DNA of 49,875 nucleotides from Novosphingobium sp. B 225 (GCF_002198665.1 NZ_MWLM01000055.1:1-49875), one strand, 5' to 3'. Shown: positions 1 to 10,966, counted from the stretch's first letter. Notes: a model not told the origin generated them from the sequence alone. Program-made: numbers and translations.

Positions 1-390
1 GCCTGCATGGGGGTGGGGGTGGACCTGATCGAGCCGCTGGGCTTCCCCTGGGATGACAAGCGCGTGCGGCGCGCGGCGATGGACTATATCGACCATGTCG
101 AAGTGGCGCGCCACGCCAGCTTTGCCGCGTTTCAGGCGCAATTGGGCACCGCGCGGCTGGTGCTGTTCACCACCAAGGCACAGCAATCGCCCTATGACTT
201 TGCCTTTCAGCCTGACGATGTGCTGCTGTTTGGCAAGGAAAGTGCGGGCGTGCCTGCGCCTGTGGCGGCGGCCTGCGAAGTCCACTTGCGCCTGCCGATC
301 CGGCGCGCGGTGCGATCGATGAATCTGGCCATGGCCGCCGGACTCGCGCTGGGTGAAGCGCTGCGGCAGACCGGCGGGCTGCCTGATTGA
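1..390 (+). CDS. trmL: tRNA (cytidine(34)-2'-O)-methyltransferase, 5'-truncated
   Basis: SPOUT (SpoU/TrmL) RNA methyltransferase that 2'-O-methylates the wobble base of tRNA-Leu isoacceptors using SAM. The frame is already open at base 1 (Ala-Cys before the first Met), and the usual N-terminal strand with the asparagine-rich start is missing, so the true start lies upstream of the window. Visible family features are the GVDLIEPLGFPWDDKRVRRA segment, the glycine-rich turn LLFGKESAGVP (SAM knot) and the C-terminal RSMNLAMAAGLALGEALRQ knot helix. The stop at 388-390 lies 12 bases from the end of the convergent secreted-protein gene. The family assignment is strong; the exact substrate is taken from TrmL homologues. 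Confidence 0.9.
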   Translation, partial: ACMGVGVDLIEPLGFPWDDKRVRRAAMDYIDHVEVARHASFAAFQAQLGTARLVLFTTKAQQSPYDFAFQPDDVLLFGKESAGVPAPVAAACEVHLRLPIRRAVRSMNLAMAAGLALGEALRQTGGLPD

Positions 391-402
391 TAGCGCCGGG
401 GC

Positions 403-798
403 CTATTCCTCGGCCGCGGCGCGATCGGCAAAGCAACGGGCGATGCGCGGCGGCGCGCCGATATTCCTGGCCCAGCTGCGCACATCGGCTTGCTCGCCCG
501 GCGCAACCACGCCGCCCCAGGTGCCTTTCAGCCGCCAACCCTTGGCCTGACGCTGGAAAAAGAAGATGCCGTTTTCCGCTGCTTGCGGGGTAGCCCAGAT
601 CACGCGCCATTTGCCGTCAGTGATCGCCTGACCGATCCCGCTGGCGCGCACGTCCTGCCGGGCATGCTGGCGGATCAGCGCCGCGTCGGCCTTGCGGCTG
701 AGGGGAGTGGCGCGGCTTTCCAGCCCGGTGCAGCTGTTGGCCTGGGCCGGTGTGGCGGCAAGCAGTGCCGCCGCAATCAGGATCATCCGCATCATCAT
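403..798 (-). CDS. small secreted protein of unknown function
   Basis: A 131-residue protein with a clear Sec signal peptide: a hydrophobic ILIAAALLAATPAQA core with an AxA-type cleavage site near residue 20. The mature part has two Cys (in NSCTG and ARCFAD) that could form a disulfide in the periplasm. I do not recognise a domain. The start is ambiguous because three ATG codons follow each other at 798, 795 and 792, with a GGGAG just upstream that is best spaced for the third. It is convergent with trmL and divergent from the blaI-like gene about 300 bases away. Codon use and GC match the neighbours, so the gene is probably real; function unknown. Confidence 0.7.
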   Translation of the reverse strand: MMMRMILIAAALLAATPAQANSCTGLESRATPLSRKADAALIRQHARQDVRASGIGQAITDGKWRVIWATPQAAENGIFFFQRQAKGWRLKGTWGGVVAPGEQADVRSWARNIGAPPRIARCFADRAAAEE

Positions 799-1048
799 TC
801 TCCCAGGGATTTCGCGCGAAGATGCCGGGTGCGGGCGGGGCGCGCAAGGCGCATTTTCCTACATCGCCGCAGTGTGTCATGCTGCCGTCCGCTCTTTGAC
901 ATTGTTGGATTCGCGCCGCCGTTGTGGCTGGCAGGCCCGGTGCCGGAAAACATTTTCCGTCACCCCGCGCCCAGGATGTGTTTCATCAACTAACTCCCGG
1001 CTTGGGCAAAGTTCAGAATGCCCCTTGCGTTCATCCGGGAGAAAGGAT

Positions 1049-1076
1049 TACACCTGTAGTCGATTACTCACGTAGT
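1049..1076. promoter_or_regulatory. candidate BlaI-family operator
   Basis: TACACCTGTA at 1049-1058 is a TACA/TGTA dyad with a 2-base spacer, the core seen in BlaI/MecI/CopY operators. A second, weaker dyad ACTCACGTAGT follows at 1066-1076. Both lie just upstream of the repressor's own start, as expected for autoregulation. The assignment rests on pattern and position only. The remaining upstream stretch, 799-1048, shows no gene and no convincing paired -35/-10. Confidence 0.4.
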
Positions 1077-1093
1077 TGGAGAGGGACCGAACC

Positions 1094-1480
1094 ATGGCCG
1101 CAACGCCGCAGCCCGGAGAACGGATTACCGATGCCGAACAGGCCGTGATGGAAGCCCTGTGGGCGCGCTATCCGCTGACCGCAAACGAAGTGGCCGATGC
1201 GGTTGGCCCGGCGCGGGGGTGGTCCTTGCCAACGGTCAAGACCCTGCTCTCGCGGCTGGTTGCCAAGCAGGCCGTGGCGACCGAGCCGCAGGGCAAGCGG
1301 TTCCTTTATCGCCCGCTGGTGGCCCGCGCTGACTATGCCGCCGGAGAATCGCGGCGGCTGGTGGACCGGCTGTTCGGAGGAAGCGCGGCCGGACTGTTTG
1401 CCCATTTGGCCGAGGCTGAGGCGCTGTCTGACAGCGACCTTACCGAGATTGAGCAGTTGCTGAAGGAGCTCAGGAAATGA
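1094..1480 (+). CDS. BlaI/MecI/CopY-family transcriptional repressor
   Basis: A winged-helix repressor of the Penicillinase_R family, about 128 residues, the usual length. The N-terminal segment ITDAEQAVMEALW and the recognition-helix region WSLPTVKTLLSRLVAKQAV are typical. The C-terminal helices (ESRRLVDRLFGGSAAGLFAHL) form the dimerisation arm that the partner protease cleaves in characterised systems. I chose ATG 1094 over an in-frame TTG at 1076 because GGAGAGG at 1079-1085 is well spaced for the ATG. The stop overlaps the start of the M56 protease (ATGA), so the pair is translationally coupled. A candidate operator lies just upstream. The inducing signal is unknown and no beta-lactamase is adjacent. 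Confidence 0.9.
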   Translation: MAATPQPGERITDAEQAVMEALWARYPLTANEVADAVGPARGWSLPTVKTLLSRLVAKQAVATEPQGKRFLYRPLVARADYAAGESRRLVDRLFGGSAAGLFAHLAEAEALSDSDLTEIEQLLKELRK

Positions 1481-3042
1481 GCTGGCTGATCGATACCCTG
1501 TTCGCCACCGGCGCGCTGATTGCTCTGGTGCTGGTGTTGCGCCGCCCGGTTGCGCGGCTGTTCGGACCGGGCATGGCCTATGCGCTTTGGGCCTTGCCCT
1601 TGCTGCGGATGGTGCTGCCCCCGCTGTTGCTGCCCGCGCCGGAAGCCGTGGAAGTGCCGGTGGAGCAAGTGGTGCAAATAGCCGCAGAGGCAAGCCTGCC
1701 GGTGCCGTCGCCCATGGTGCAAGCCGTTCCGGTTGGGCCCGACTGGGGCATGCTGGCGCTGGCGCTGTGGCTGGCCGGTGTGGCGGTTTTCGCGCTGTGG
1801 CGGGTCTGGAGCTATCTGGCGATGCGCCGTCTGCTGCTGACAGACGCGGTGCCGGTCGGGCAGGTCGAATCGGTGCGGCTGGTGGAAAGCGCTGCAACCG
1901 CGGCGCCCGTCGCCTTCGGGGTGCGGGACAAGGTTGTCGCGCTGCCGCTGGGCTTCATGAACCGCGCCGACCGGCTGGGCCGCGACCTTGCCATCGCGCA
2001 CGAGCTGGAACATCACGCCGCGCGTGATCTGGCCGTCAATCTTGCCATGCAGCCGCTGTTGGCGCTGCACTGGTTCAATCCGCTGGCCTGGCTGGGTTGG
2101 CGTGCGCTCCGCCGCGATCAGGAAGCGGCCTGCGATGCGCGCGTCATAGCCGGAGCCGGACCGGAATTACGGGCAGCCTATGGTCGCCTTATTGCCGCAT
2201 TCGCTCAATCACCCCGTCTTGCGCTCGCCGCGCCCATGGCCTGTCCGGTCCTGGGGGAAGCCAGCGTGATCCACCGTTTGAGGAGCCTGACCATGTCAGA
2301 CCTGAGTCCCCGCCGCCGCCTGGCCGGCCGCACCATGATTGCCGCCGCCTTGCTTGCCCTGCCGCTGACTGCCTCGGTCACTTATGCCGCTGCCGATCAG
2401 TCAGAGCCGCCCGCGCCGCCCGCCGCGCCCGAAGCTCCTGCCGCACCGACCCCGCCTGCCGCACCCTCGGCGTCTGAGGGGCCCCACCACCGGATTGTCA
2501 TCGTGGAAAAGGAAGGCGGCGCATATCCTGATGACCCCAGCCTCAAGACCCGGATCATCCAGCGTGGCGGCAAGACCATCGTCTTCAAGTCCGACAAAGT
2601 GCTGACCGACGCTGAAATCGAAACCAAGATCGATCAGGCCTTCGCCAGCATTCCCGATGTGCCCGATGTGCCGCCGCCGCCTGCTCCGCCTGCCATGGCT
2701 GATTGGCCCAGCCCGAAATCGCCCCGCGTGGTGATTGTGAACCGGGACAGCAAACACCCCGCTGATCTCGCCAAGCTCAGCTTCCTTGAAGGCCGCAAGA
2801 TTGACTGCGGCGGTGACCGGATGGTCAGCAAGGTTGAACGCGCGGACGGAGGCAAGGCTGAAACGATTGCGATCTGCGTCGACAAGATCGAACAGCGCGC
2901 CCTCGCTCAGGCGGCAGATGGTTTGAAGAAAGCGCGGGATCGCATCGCCGCCGACAGCAAGTTGTCCGACGAGATCCGCGAGGAAATCCTCGGAGACCTC
3001 GATCGCGAAATCGAACGGCTTTCCAGGCAAGGCAAGAGTTAG
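1477..3042 (+). CDS. BlaR1/MecR1-like M56 membrane metallopeptidase (antirepressor)
   Basis: A 521-residue M56-family protein with N-terminal membrane helices (about residues 5-20, 32-52 and 90-110), a cytoplasmic gluzincin domain with HELEHH at 175-180 (H175, E176, H179), and a further helix near 285-305. In characterised systems such proteases sense an external signal and inactivate the BlaI repressor, here encoded by the coupled upstream gene. The C-terminal 220 residues are unusual: instead of a penicillin-binding sensor they contain Pro/Ala-rich stretches (about 310-335 and 390-410) and a region ending in a charged helix. The signal is therefore probably not a beta-lactam. Function as antirepressor is inferred from family and operon; the sensed ligand is unknown. 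Confidence 0.85.
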   Translation: MSWLIDTLFATGALIALVLVLRRPVARLFGPGMAYALWALPLLRMVLPPLLLPAPEAVEVPVEQVVQIAAEASLPVPSPMVQAVPVGPDWGMLALALWLAGVAVFALWRVWSYLAMRRLLLTDAVPVGQVESVRLVESAATAAPVAFGVRDKVVALPLGFMNRADRLGRDLAIAHELEHHAARDLAVNLAMQPLLALHWFNPLAWLGWRALRRDQEAACDARVIAGAGPELRAAYGRLIAAFAQSPRLALAAPMACPVLGEASVIHRLRSLTMSDLSPRRRLAGRTMIAAALLALPLTASVTYAAADQSEPPAPPAAPEAPAAPTPPAAPSASEGPHHRIVIVEKEGGAYPDDPSLKTRIIQRGGKTIVFKSDKVLTDAEIETKIDQAFASIPDVPDVPPPPAPPAMADWPSPKSPRVVIVNRDSKHPADLAKLSFLEGRKIDCGGDRMVSKVERADGGKAETIAICVDKIEQRALAQAADGLKKARDRIAADSKLSDEIREEILGDLDREIERLSRQGKS

Positions 3043-3063
3043 TCCCTCTGGTTCCTGGAGCGG

Positions 3064-3096
3064 CGGCGGGCAGGTTTTGAGCGATCCTGTCCGCCG
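3064..3096. terminator. stem-loop between convergent genes
   Basis: CGGCGGGCAGG (3064-3074) pairs with CCTGTCCGCCG (3086-3096), 11 base pairs with one G-U, loop 11. A short TTT follows on the plus strand. It lies between the ends of the M56 gene and the lactate dehydrogenase gene and could serve both. Confidence 0.5.
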
Positions 3097-3106
3097 TTTG
3101 CCGTGT

Positions 3107-4255
3107 TCAGCGCCAGCGCAGCCGGTCGCCGGTCAGTTCATCGACACCGTGAACGCCCATCAGTTGCATGCCGCGGCGGATTTCATCCTCAAGGATGCCG
3201 ATCGCGCGTTCGACTCCATCCTGCCCGGCGGCGGCCAGGGCATAGAGGTAGAGCCGCCCGCCCGAAGCAGCCGTAGCCCCGGCGCACAGGCTTTTGAGCA
3301 CATGGGTGCCGCGCCGCACGCCGCCATCGCAGACGATTTCGATCTGTCCGCCGACCGCGTCGACAATCTCACGCAGCTGGTCAAACGGCGCGCGGCTGCC
3401 GTCAAGCTGGCGGCCGCCGTGGTTGCTGATCATGATCGCGTCCGCACCGATTTCCACCGCGCGGCGGGCGTCGGCCACGCTCATCACGCCTTTGAGGCAG
3501 AACTTGCCGCCCCAGTCCTCACGCAGCTGATCGGCCATTTTCCAGTCGAGCGTCTGGTCGAGCATGGTGTTGAAATAGCCCGCAATCGAAACCGCCTCGC
3601 CGGTGCCTTCCTTCACGTGAGTGTCGAGGTTAGGCAGGGCGAATTTCTCACGCAGCAGATAATCCAGCCCCCACTTGGGCTTCATCGCATAAGACAGGAA
3701 CGAGCTGAGCGTGAACTTCGGCGGCGAGGTGAAGCCGCTGCGGGCGCAGCGTTCGCGCTTGCCCGCGACGATAGTGTCCACGGTCAGCGCGATCGCATCG
3801 AACTTCGCCGCCTGGCAGCGCTCAATCATCGAGCGGTTTAGCCCGCGGTCCTTGTGGTAATAGAACTGGAACAGCTTCGGCGTCGAAATCATCGCCCCGA
3901 TCTCTTCGATCGAGACCGTTGCCAGGCTGGAAATTCCGCACCACAGCCCGAACTTTTCCGCTGCGCGGGCCACGGCGCGCTCACCCTGCCAGTGGAACAC
4001 GCGTTGCAGCGCGGTGGGGGAGAGGATCAGGGGCAGGGCGCTTTTGCGGCCCATGATTGTGCAGCTGGGATCGGTGTCAGAGACCCCGGCCAGCACATCG
4101 GGCACCAGATCTGCCGAAGCGAATGCGGCGGTGTTGCGGGCCTTGGTCGCCTCGTCATCGGCGCCGCCGTCGATATAGTCGAACACCGGCCAGGGCAGGC
4201 GCTGCTTGGCGAGCAGGCGGAAATCGTCGATGTTGTGGCAGTCAGTCAGGCGCAT
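3107..4255 (-). CDS. lldD: FMN-dependent L-lactate dehydrogenase
   Basis: A member of the FMN-dependent alpha-hydroxy-acid dehydrogenase family, 382 residues, the usual length. It oxidises L-lactate (or a related 2-hydroxy acid) to the 2-oxo acid and passes electrons to the respiratory chain. The catalytic motif SNHGGRQLDG places the active-site His at 279 and the substrate-binding Arg at 282; K255 in LKGV contacts FMN. The N-terminal FDYIDGGADDE motif is also typical. No lactate permease or LldR regulator is adjacent, so the exact substrate (lactate rather than mandelate or glycolate) is inferred from overall similarity. It stands alone, convergent with the M56 gene and 40 bases from the peptidase gene on its other side. 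Confidence 0.88.
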   Translation of the reverse strand: MRLTDCHNIDDFRLLAKQRLPWPVFDYIDGGADDEATKARNTAAFASADLVPDVLAGVSDTDPSCTIMGRKSALPLILSPTALQRVFHWQGERAVARAAEKFGLWCGISSLATVSIEEIGAMISTPKLFQFYYHKDRGLNRSMIERCQAAKFDAIALTVDTIVAGKRERCARSGFTSPPKFTLSSFLSYAMKPKWGLDYLLREKFALPNLDTHVKEGTGEAVSIAGYFNTMLDQTLDWKMADQLREDWGGKFCLKGVMSVADARRAVEIGADAIMISNHGGRQLDGSRAPFDQLREIVDAVGGQIEIVCDGGVRRGTHVLKSLCAGATAASGGRLYLYALAAAGQDGVERAIGILEDEIRRGMQLMGVHGVDELTGDRLRWR

Positions 4256-4295
4256 GGCCGGGGCCTAGCGCGGGTGCGCTGCCCCGGCAATATGC

Positions 4296-5180
4296 TTACC
4301 GGCTGCGGCGGATGTCGGCAAAGGTATCGCAGTCATCCTCATTGCCGGTTTCCATCCCCTTGCGCAGCCACTGCATGCGTTGCTGGCTGCTGCCGTGGGT
4401 AAAGGCCGCTTCCACCGGACGCCGACCTGCGGCCTTCATCAAGGTATCGTCGCCGATCTGGTGCGCCGCGTTCAGGCCGCTTTCCATGTCGCCCGGTTCA
4501 AGCCGGTCCCGGTTCTTCGCCGCCCATACCCCGGCATAGCAATCCGCCTGCAGTTCAAGCCGCACCGATAGCTGGTTGGCCTGCCGGGGGTTCTGTTCCT
4601 GCAGGGAATGTACCTGATCCGACATCCCCAGCAGGTTCTGGATGTGATGGCCATATTCATGGGCGATCACGTAATCGCGGGCGAACTGGCCGGTCGCGCC
4701 GATCTGCTGATCCATTTGCTGATAGAAATCGGTGTCGAGGTAGATCCCCCTATCGCTGGGGCAATAGAATGGCCCCATCGCGCTCTGCGCCGATCCGCAG
4801 CCGGAACTGCCGCGCTGGGAATAGAACACCAGCTTGGGCCGCTGGAACTGGATATTGGCTTGCTGGAACAGCGGCGCCCAGGTCTTGTTGAGCGAGGAGA
4901 GCGCCTTGCAGCTTTCGCGGCTGGCAGCGTCCACGGTGCAGCTTTCCGCAGCACCTCCGCCCCCGGCGGCCTCGCCACCCGGCACTTGTTCAATCTGTCC
5001 TGGCTGGCTCAGTCCGCCCAGCATCTGTGAAGGATCGACCCCGAAAACCACTGCCGCGATCAGTGCAATGACCAGCGTTCCGCAGCCCACCTGGCCCCCG
5101 CGACCGACCGAAAAGCCGCCACCTCCGCCGCGCTGATCCTCTACATCGATGGCATTGGGATCGAAATCGTCAAGACGCAT
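4296..5180 (-). CDS. neutral zinc metallopeptidase (YpfJ/KPN_00809-like)
   Basis: A 294-residue putative_zinc metallopeptidase family protein. It has one N-terminal membrane segment at about 33-48, a Gly-rich linker (65-76), and a periplasmic catalytic domain with HEYGHH at 174-179 (H174, E175, H178). Several Cys (81, 91, 128, 140) could form disulfides. The ATG at 5180 was chosen because an AGGAGGG-like site (GGAGGG) lies about 7 bases upstream and the MRLDDFDPNA start matches the family; the frame stays open further upstream. It is divergent from the SDR gene with 88 bases between starts. Substrate unknown in the family. Confidence 0.85.
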   Translation of the reverse strand: MRLDDFDPNAIDVEDQRGGGGGFSVGRGGQVGCGTLVIALIAAVVFGVDPSQMLGGLSQPGQIEQVPGGEAAGGGGAAESCTVDAASRESCKALSSLNKTWAPLFQQANIQFQRPKLVFYSQRGSSGCGSAQSAMGPFYCPSDRGIYLDTDFYQQMDQQIGATGQFARDYVIAHEYGHHIQNLLGMSDQVHSLQEQNPRQANQLSVRLELQADCYAGVWAAKNRDRLEPGDMESGLNAAHQIGDDTLMKAAGRRPVEAAFTHGSSQQRMQWLRKGMETGNEDDCDTFADIRRSR

Positions 5181-5268
5181 GCGGCAACCCTCCGTCATGG
5201 CTGGACAAGCGGGCGCCCAGCAGCAATGGCCGCACCATAGCCACTTTTGCAACATGTTGGAGTCGGGA

Positions 5269-6024
5269 ATGTTTCTTTCGGGCAAGCGCGCGCTGGTAAC
5301 GGGTTCCACTTCGGGCATTGGCCTGGCCATCGCTCAGGCCTTGCGCGCGGAAGGCGCGGAAGTAGTCCTATCCGGGTTTGGCGATGACGCAGCGATCGCG
5401 CAGCTCTGCGCGGAATTGCAGGCGGTGCATGTTCCCGCCGATCTGTCCAACCGGGCCGGGGTGGAAACCCTGATGGCCGGGGCAGGGCCGATTGACATTC
5501 TGGTCAACAATGCGGGGATGCAACACGTGGCCCCGGTCGAGGAATTTCCGGTCGACAAATGGGACACGATCATCGCGCTGAACCTGACGGCGGCGTTCGA
5601 TGCCTGCCGGTTGGCGATCCCGCATATGAAGACCGCCGGGTGGGGCCGGATCATCAACACCGCCAGCGCGCATTCGCTGACCGCCTCTCCTTTCAAGGCG
5701 GCCTATGTTTCGGCCAAGCATGGCCTTGCCGGGCTGACCAAGACGCTGGCGCTGGAACTGGCAACGTTCAACGTCACCGCAAATTGCATCAGCCCGGGCT
5801 ATGTCTGGACGCCGCTTGTCGAAAACCAGATCCCCGACACTATGGCCGCGCGCGGGATGACGCGCGAACAGGTGATCCAGGATGTAATGCTGGTGCGACA
5901 GCCGACCCGCAAATTCGTGCAACCCAGCGATGTTGGTGAAATGGCCGTTTTCCTGTGCCGCGATGCCGCCGCAAACATCACCGGAACCAATATCAGCATG
6001 GACGGCGGCTGGACGGCGGAGTGA
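5269..6024 (+). CDS. bdhA: SDR-family 3-hydroxybutyrate dehydrogenase
   Basis: A short-chain dehydrogenase of 251 residues that most resembles D-3-hydroxybutyrate dehydrogenases, which interconvert 3-hydroxybutyrate and acetoacetate with NAD in ketone-body/PHB metabolism. The cofactor motif TGSTSGIG is at 11-18, NNAG at 80-83, and the catalytic residues are S133 (TASAH), Y146 and K150 (YVSAK). The SISMDGGWTAE-like C-terminus (NISMDGGWTAE) is typical. ATG 5269 is preferred because GGAG lies 6 bases upstream; ATG 5254 and longer starts lack a good site. The TASAHS and long C-terminal VENQIPDTMA lid favour BdhA over other SDRs, but substrate is an inference. Confidence 0.85.
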   Translation: MFLSGKRALVTGSTSGIGLAIAQALRAEGAEVVLSGFGDDAAIAQLCAELQAVHVPADLSNRAGVETLMAGAGPIDILVNNAGMQHVAPVEEFPVDKWDTIIALNLTAAFDACRLAIPHMKTAGWGRIINTASAHSLTASPFKAAYVSAKHGLAGLTKTLALELATFNVTANCISPGYVWTPLVENQIPDTMAARGMTREQVIQDVMLVRQPTRKFVQPSDVGEMAVFLCRDAAANITGTNISMDGGWTAE

Positions 6025-6131
6025 CCCGGCTGCTCGCAGACTGTAACTTTCCTGCCACCACTGCAATTTAACTCGTGCGGTTCACCGCAAAGTCGCTTGT
6101 CGCGAGTCCCGCTTGCTGTAGTCATCGCGGG

Positions 6132-7628
6132 ATGAAACGTGCGGGACGAGCGGTGAGCCGAGGAGTGCTGCGACTGGCAGCCGCGCTTGCCTTGTTCACA
6201 CCCGTTGCCAGCCTGGCCAAGCCCAGCAAGGCCGATCTGGCACTGCAGGCGCAACTGCTCACCCATATCAAGGAACTGGCCAGCGACGCCTATGAAGGGC
6301 GCGAACCGGGCACTGAAGGTGAAGCCAAGACCCTGCGTTATATCGGCAAGCAGTGGTTCGATCTGGGGCTCGAATCCGGCACCAATGACCCCGGTCACAG
6401 CTGGTTCGCCCCGGTTACTCTGGTCGCAAGGGAACCCGATGGCAGCCGGGTGGCCTTCAGTCGCAAAGGGCGCCGGGTCCACATCGCGCCGGTGGCCGTG
6501 CAGGCCTTTACTTCTGGCAAGCGCAGCCTGATCGAGAATGCCCCGGTGCTGTTTGTCGGTTCGGGCAAGACCATGCCGAATCGGGCGGAACTGGCCGGAA
6601 GAGTCGCACTGTTGCTGGATGGCGGGCTGGATGGCTCTGACCGGCAAAGCGCCCTGCTGCGCGCGGGGGCATCGGCGGTGTTGACCGTGCTGGATGGGGA
6701 ACGCAGCCTGGACAACGTGACAGCCCGGCGCGGCCGTTCAGGATATGCCTTGGCCAGCGATGATCTGGGCGGCGATCTTGAAGCGTTCATCAGCCGCGAA
6801 GGACTGGACGGAGTGCTGGCGGGTACGGGACAGAACGTAGCCAGCCTGCAGACCATGGCCCAGGCGGCGGATTTCGCCGCAAAGCCGGTCGATCTTGCGG
6901 TTTCGCTGGAAGCGAGCACCCGGGAAACCCGGATCAACACGCACAACCTGATCGGCAAGCTGCCGGGTAAGCGGCCTGAATCGGGCGCTGTTCTGTTGCT
7001 GTCGCACTGGGACCATTTCGGTCAGTGCGCCGAGCCTCCTGCCGAACATCTGATCTGCAACGGGGCGATCGACAATGCCAGCGGTATCGGTGTGCTGACC
7101 GAAGCCGCACGGCGGCTGCGCGGTGTGCAGCAGTTGGACCGCGACGTCTATTTCCTCGCCACAACTGGCGAGGAACTGGGCCTGCTTGGCGCCCATGCCT
7201 TTGCCGAAAACCCGCCAATCCCGCTGAAGCAGATCGTCGCCGCGTTCAACATCGATACGGTGGCAATTTCGCCTGCCGGTTCACCTTTTGCGGTGATCGG
7301 AAAGGGGATGACTCCGCTCGATGCAGGGATCGCGGCAGTGGCCAAGGCCCAAAAGAAGAAGCTGGTCGAAGGCGATGCGGCCAATGCCTATGTTCGGCGG
7401 CAGGATGGCTGGGCCTTGCTTAAACATGACGTGCCGACCGTGCTGGTTTCGACCGCCTGGTCAGATCTGGCGCGGATGGAACGCTTCATGGACAAGGACT
7501 ATCACCGCCCGACCGATGTGGTGAAGCCGGGGATCGAACTGGGCGGGGCGGCCGACGACGTGAATTTCCTGGTCGCTCTGACCCGGCATTTCGCCGACGC
7601 AAAAAAGGTTCCCGGCGCAGCCAAATAG
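6132..7628 (+). CDS. secreted M28-family zinc aminopeptidase
   Basis: A 498-residue peptidase with a signal peptide (LRLAAALALFTPVASLA, cleavage near residue 29). The M28 dizinc site is readable: H292 and D294 in HWDH, the bridging D314 in GAIDNASG, the general base E347 and ligand E348 in TTGEELG, a further Asp in FNIDTV, and the last His in DYHRPTD. A PA (protease-associated) insertion probably occupies about 120-260. It would trim peptides in the periplasm. ATG 6132 gives the cleanest signal peptide, though an in-frame GTG at 6075 exists and no strong ribosome site is visible. It stands between the SDR gene and guaB, all on the same strand. Confidence 0.88.
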   Translation: MKRAGRAVSRGVLRLAAALALFTPVASLAKPSKADLALQAQLLTHIKELASDAYEGREPGTEGEAKTLRYIGKQWFDLGLESGTNDPGHSWFAPVTLVAREPDGSRVAFSRKGRRVHIAPVAVQAFTSGKRSLIENAPVLFVGSGKTMPNRAELAGRVALLLDGGLDGSDRQSALLRAGASAVLTVLDGERSLDNVTARRGRSGYALASDDLGGDLEAFISREGLDGVLAGTGQNVASLQTMAQAADFAAKPVDLAVSLEASTRETRINTHNLIGKLPGKRPESGAVLLLSHWDHFGQCAEPPAEHLICNGAIDNASGIGVLTEAARRLRGVQQLDRDVYFLATTGEELGLLGAHAFAENPPIPLKQIVAAFNIDTVAISPAGSPFAVIGKGMTPLDAGIAAVAKAQKKKLVEGDAANAYVRRQDGWALLKHDVPTVLVSTAWSDLARMERFMDKDYHRPTDVVKPGIELGGAADDVNFLVALTRHFADAKKVPGAAK

Positions 7629-9706
<2,078 letters not shown>

Positions 9707-9734
9707 GCAAGTGGCTCCTTGGCCGAACGGTCCG

Positions 9735-10271
9735 TCAGGTGGAAGGGAACAACCCGCTCACGCAGATGATATAGTTCAGCGCGGCGCTGGGCATCGTGTT
9801 GTCATGCGGCTGGTTCTGGCCGGGCCCTGGGTCGATCGCATTGGGATGGAACGCAGCGATCGCGCCAAGGGGCTGGGTCAAATCGACATAAGGCCGAACA
9901 TTGCTGGCGGTACTGCCCATCAGCTTGCTCGGTCCAGGCACGGTATCTGTGGCCGGGGCGTGCGATGCCATCGGTACATGCGAATGCGCGGGTAGCTCGG
10001 CCTCGGTCAAAGCGACCTGGCGATCGCCGCCGCTTTCACCCAGGTTGCGCGGCGTCAACCCCACACCCTGACCCGCGCCCACGGACAGGCGGCCAAGCAG
10101 GTTGGGCAGGGCGAAAGTAGTCGCACCGTCGCCGCCATAGGTCGTGCCCAATACGGTAAACAGCACATCATCGTTCTGAACGCTGCGCATGCTCCCGTCG
10201 CACAGGGCCCACCCCTCCGGAATCCGGGACGAAGCCCACATCCTGATTTCGCCGATATAGGCGTTTGACAT
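9735..10271 (-). CDS. phage tail collar domain protein (MDP-like), copy 2
   Basis: A 178-residue homologue of its two neighbours, with the same order of motifs: GEIRMW, EGWALCDGS, TYGGDGATTFALPNLLGR, LPAHSHV and a C-terminal ALNYIICVSGLFP. The residues between the HSH motif and the C-terminal strand differ strongly among the three copies, as expected if that part is the variable tip or ligand-contact region. It lies 24 bases from the first copy and 28 from the third, so the three are likely one transcript. Function outside tails is not established. Confidence 0.85.
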   Translation of the reverse strand: MSNAYIGEIRMWASSRIPEGWALCDGSMRSVQNDDVLFTVLGTTYGGDGATTFALPNLLGRLSVGAGQGVGLTPRNLGESGGDRQVALTEAELPAHSHVPMASHAPATDTVPGPSKLMGSTASNVRPYVDLTQPLGAIAAFHPNAIDPGPGQNQPHDNTMPSAALNYIICVSGLFPST

Positions 10272-10295
10272 CGCGTTCTCCTGCGTGGCCCTTGT

Positions 10296-10835
10296 TCAGG
10301 GATGGCTGGGGTACAGGCCCTGAGTGGCGATCATGAAATTCACCACCAGATAGGGCTGCATATTGGGATGCGGGGCAGAGCTTCCGGTATTGACGACCGA
10401 GGCTGGTTCCATCGACACACGCTGACCGCCAATGCTATCTTCCGCATAGACGTTCTGTGCCGGTGTTGCCCCATTGGGCGCCACCGCGGAAAAGATTGCG
10501 TTGGGCACGCCGCCAGTGGTGCCGGGACTGGTGGTGGCCATCAGATTGTGGGTGTGGGCCGGCATTTCCCGCACCGTCAACGCGACACTTTCCTGCCCGC
10601 CTTGCGTCCCGACCGAGTTGGTGTGGCTCTGCCAATCGAGCCCCAGCGGAGTGCGCCCGCGCAAGTCGGGCAGACAGAACGTGTCTGTGCCGTTCCCGCC
10701 GAATCTGGCACCCAGCAGGCTGAACAGGGCCTTATTGCTCTCCACAGCGAGCGACCGCCCGTCACACGGCAGCCAGCCCTTTGGCGGTGTGGTTCCGGCA
10801 TAGGTTCTGATTTCGCCGAGATAGCAATCGGCCAT
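10296..10835 (-). CDS. phage tail collar domain protein (MDP-like), copy 1
   Basis: A 179-residue tail-collar protein and the promoter-proximal member of the trio. Motifs are YLGEIRTYAG, GWLPCDGRSL, RFGGNGTDTFCLPDLRGR, MPAHTHN and a final YLVVNFMIATQGLYP. ATG 10835 is chosen because GGGGGAGAA lies just upstream and MADCYLGEIR matches the other copies; the frame is open further upstream but without a site. It is divergent from rsmB with 131 bases between the starts, a region that must carry both promoters but in which I see no convincing -35/-10 pair. Confidence 0.85.
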   Translation of the reverse strand: MADCYLGEIRTYAGTTPPKGWLPCDGRSLAVESNKALFSLLGARFGGNGTDTFCLPDLRGRTPLGLDWQSHTNSVGTQGGQESVALTVREMPAHTHNLMATTSPGTTGGVPNAIFSAVAPNGATPAQNVYAEDSIGGQRVSMEPASVVNTGSSAPHPNMQPYLVVNFMIATQGLYPSHP

Positions 10836-10966
10836 GGCCCTTCTCCCCCATTGGGCTGTCTGTGAGCATCGGGTCGCATGGGGCGGCGGGCCTGTCAACA
10901 ACCCCCCTCGACCTTGCGAGCGCGCCGCCCTAAGGCGCGAACCATGCTCCCCATTGGAACCCATGC

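Noticed and set aside
896..918. A TTGACA at 896-901 as -35 of a blaI promoter
   Set aside because: No -10-like hexamer follows at 16-18 bases, and it lies almost 200 bases from the gene.
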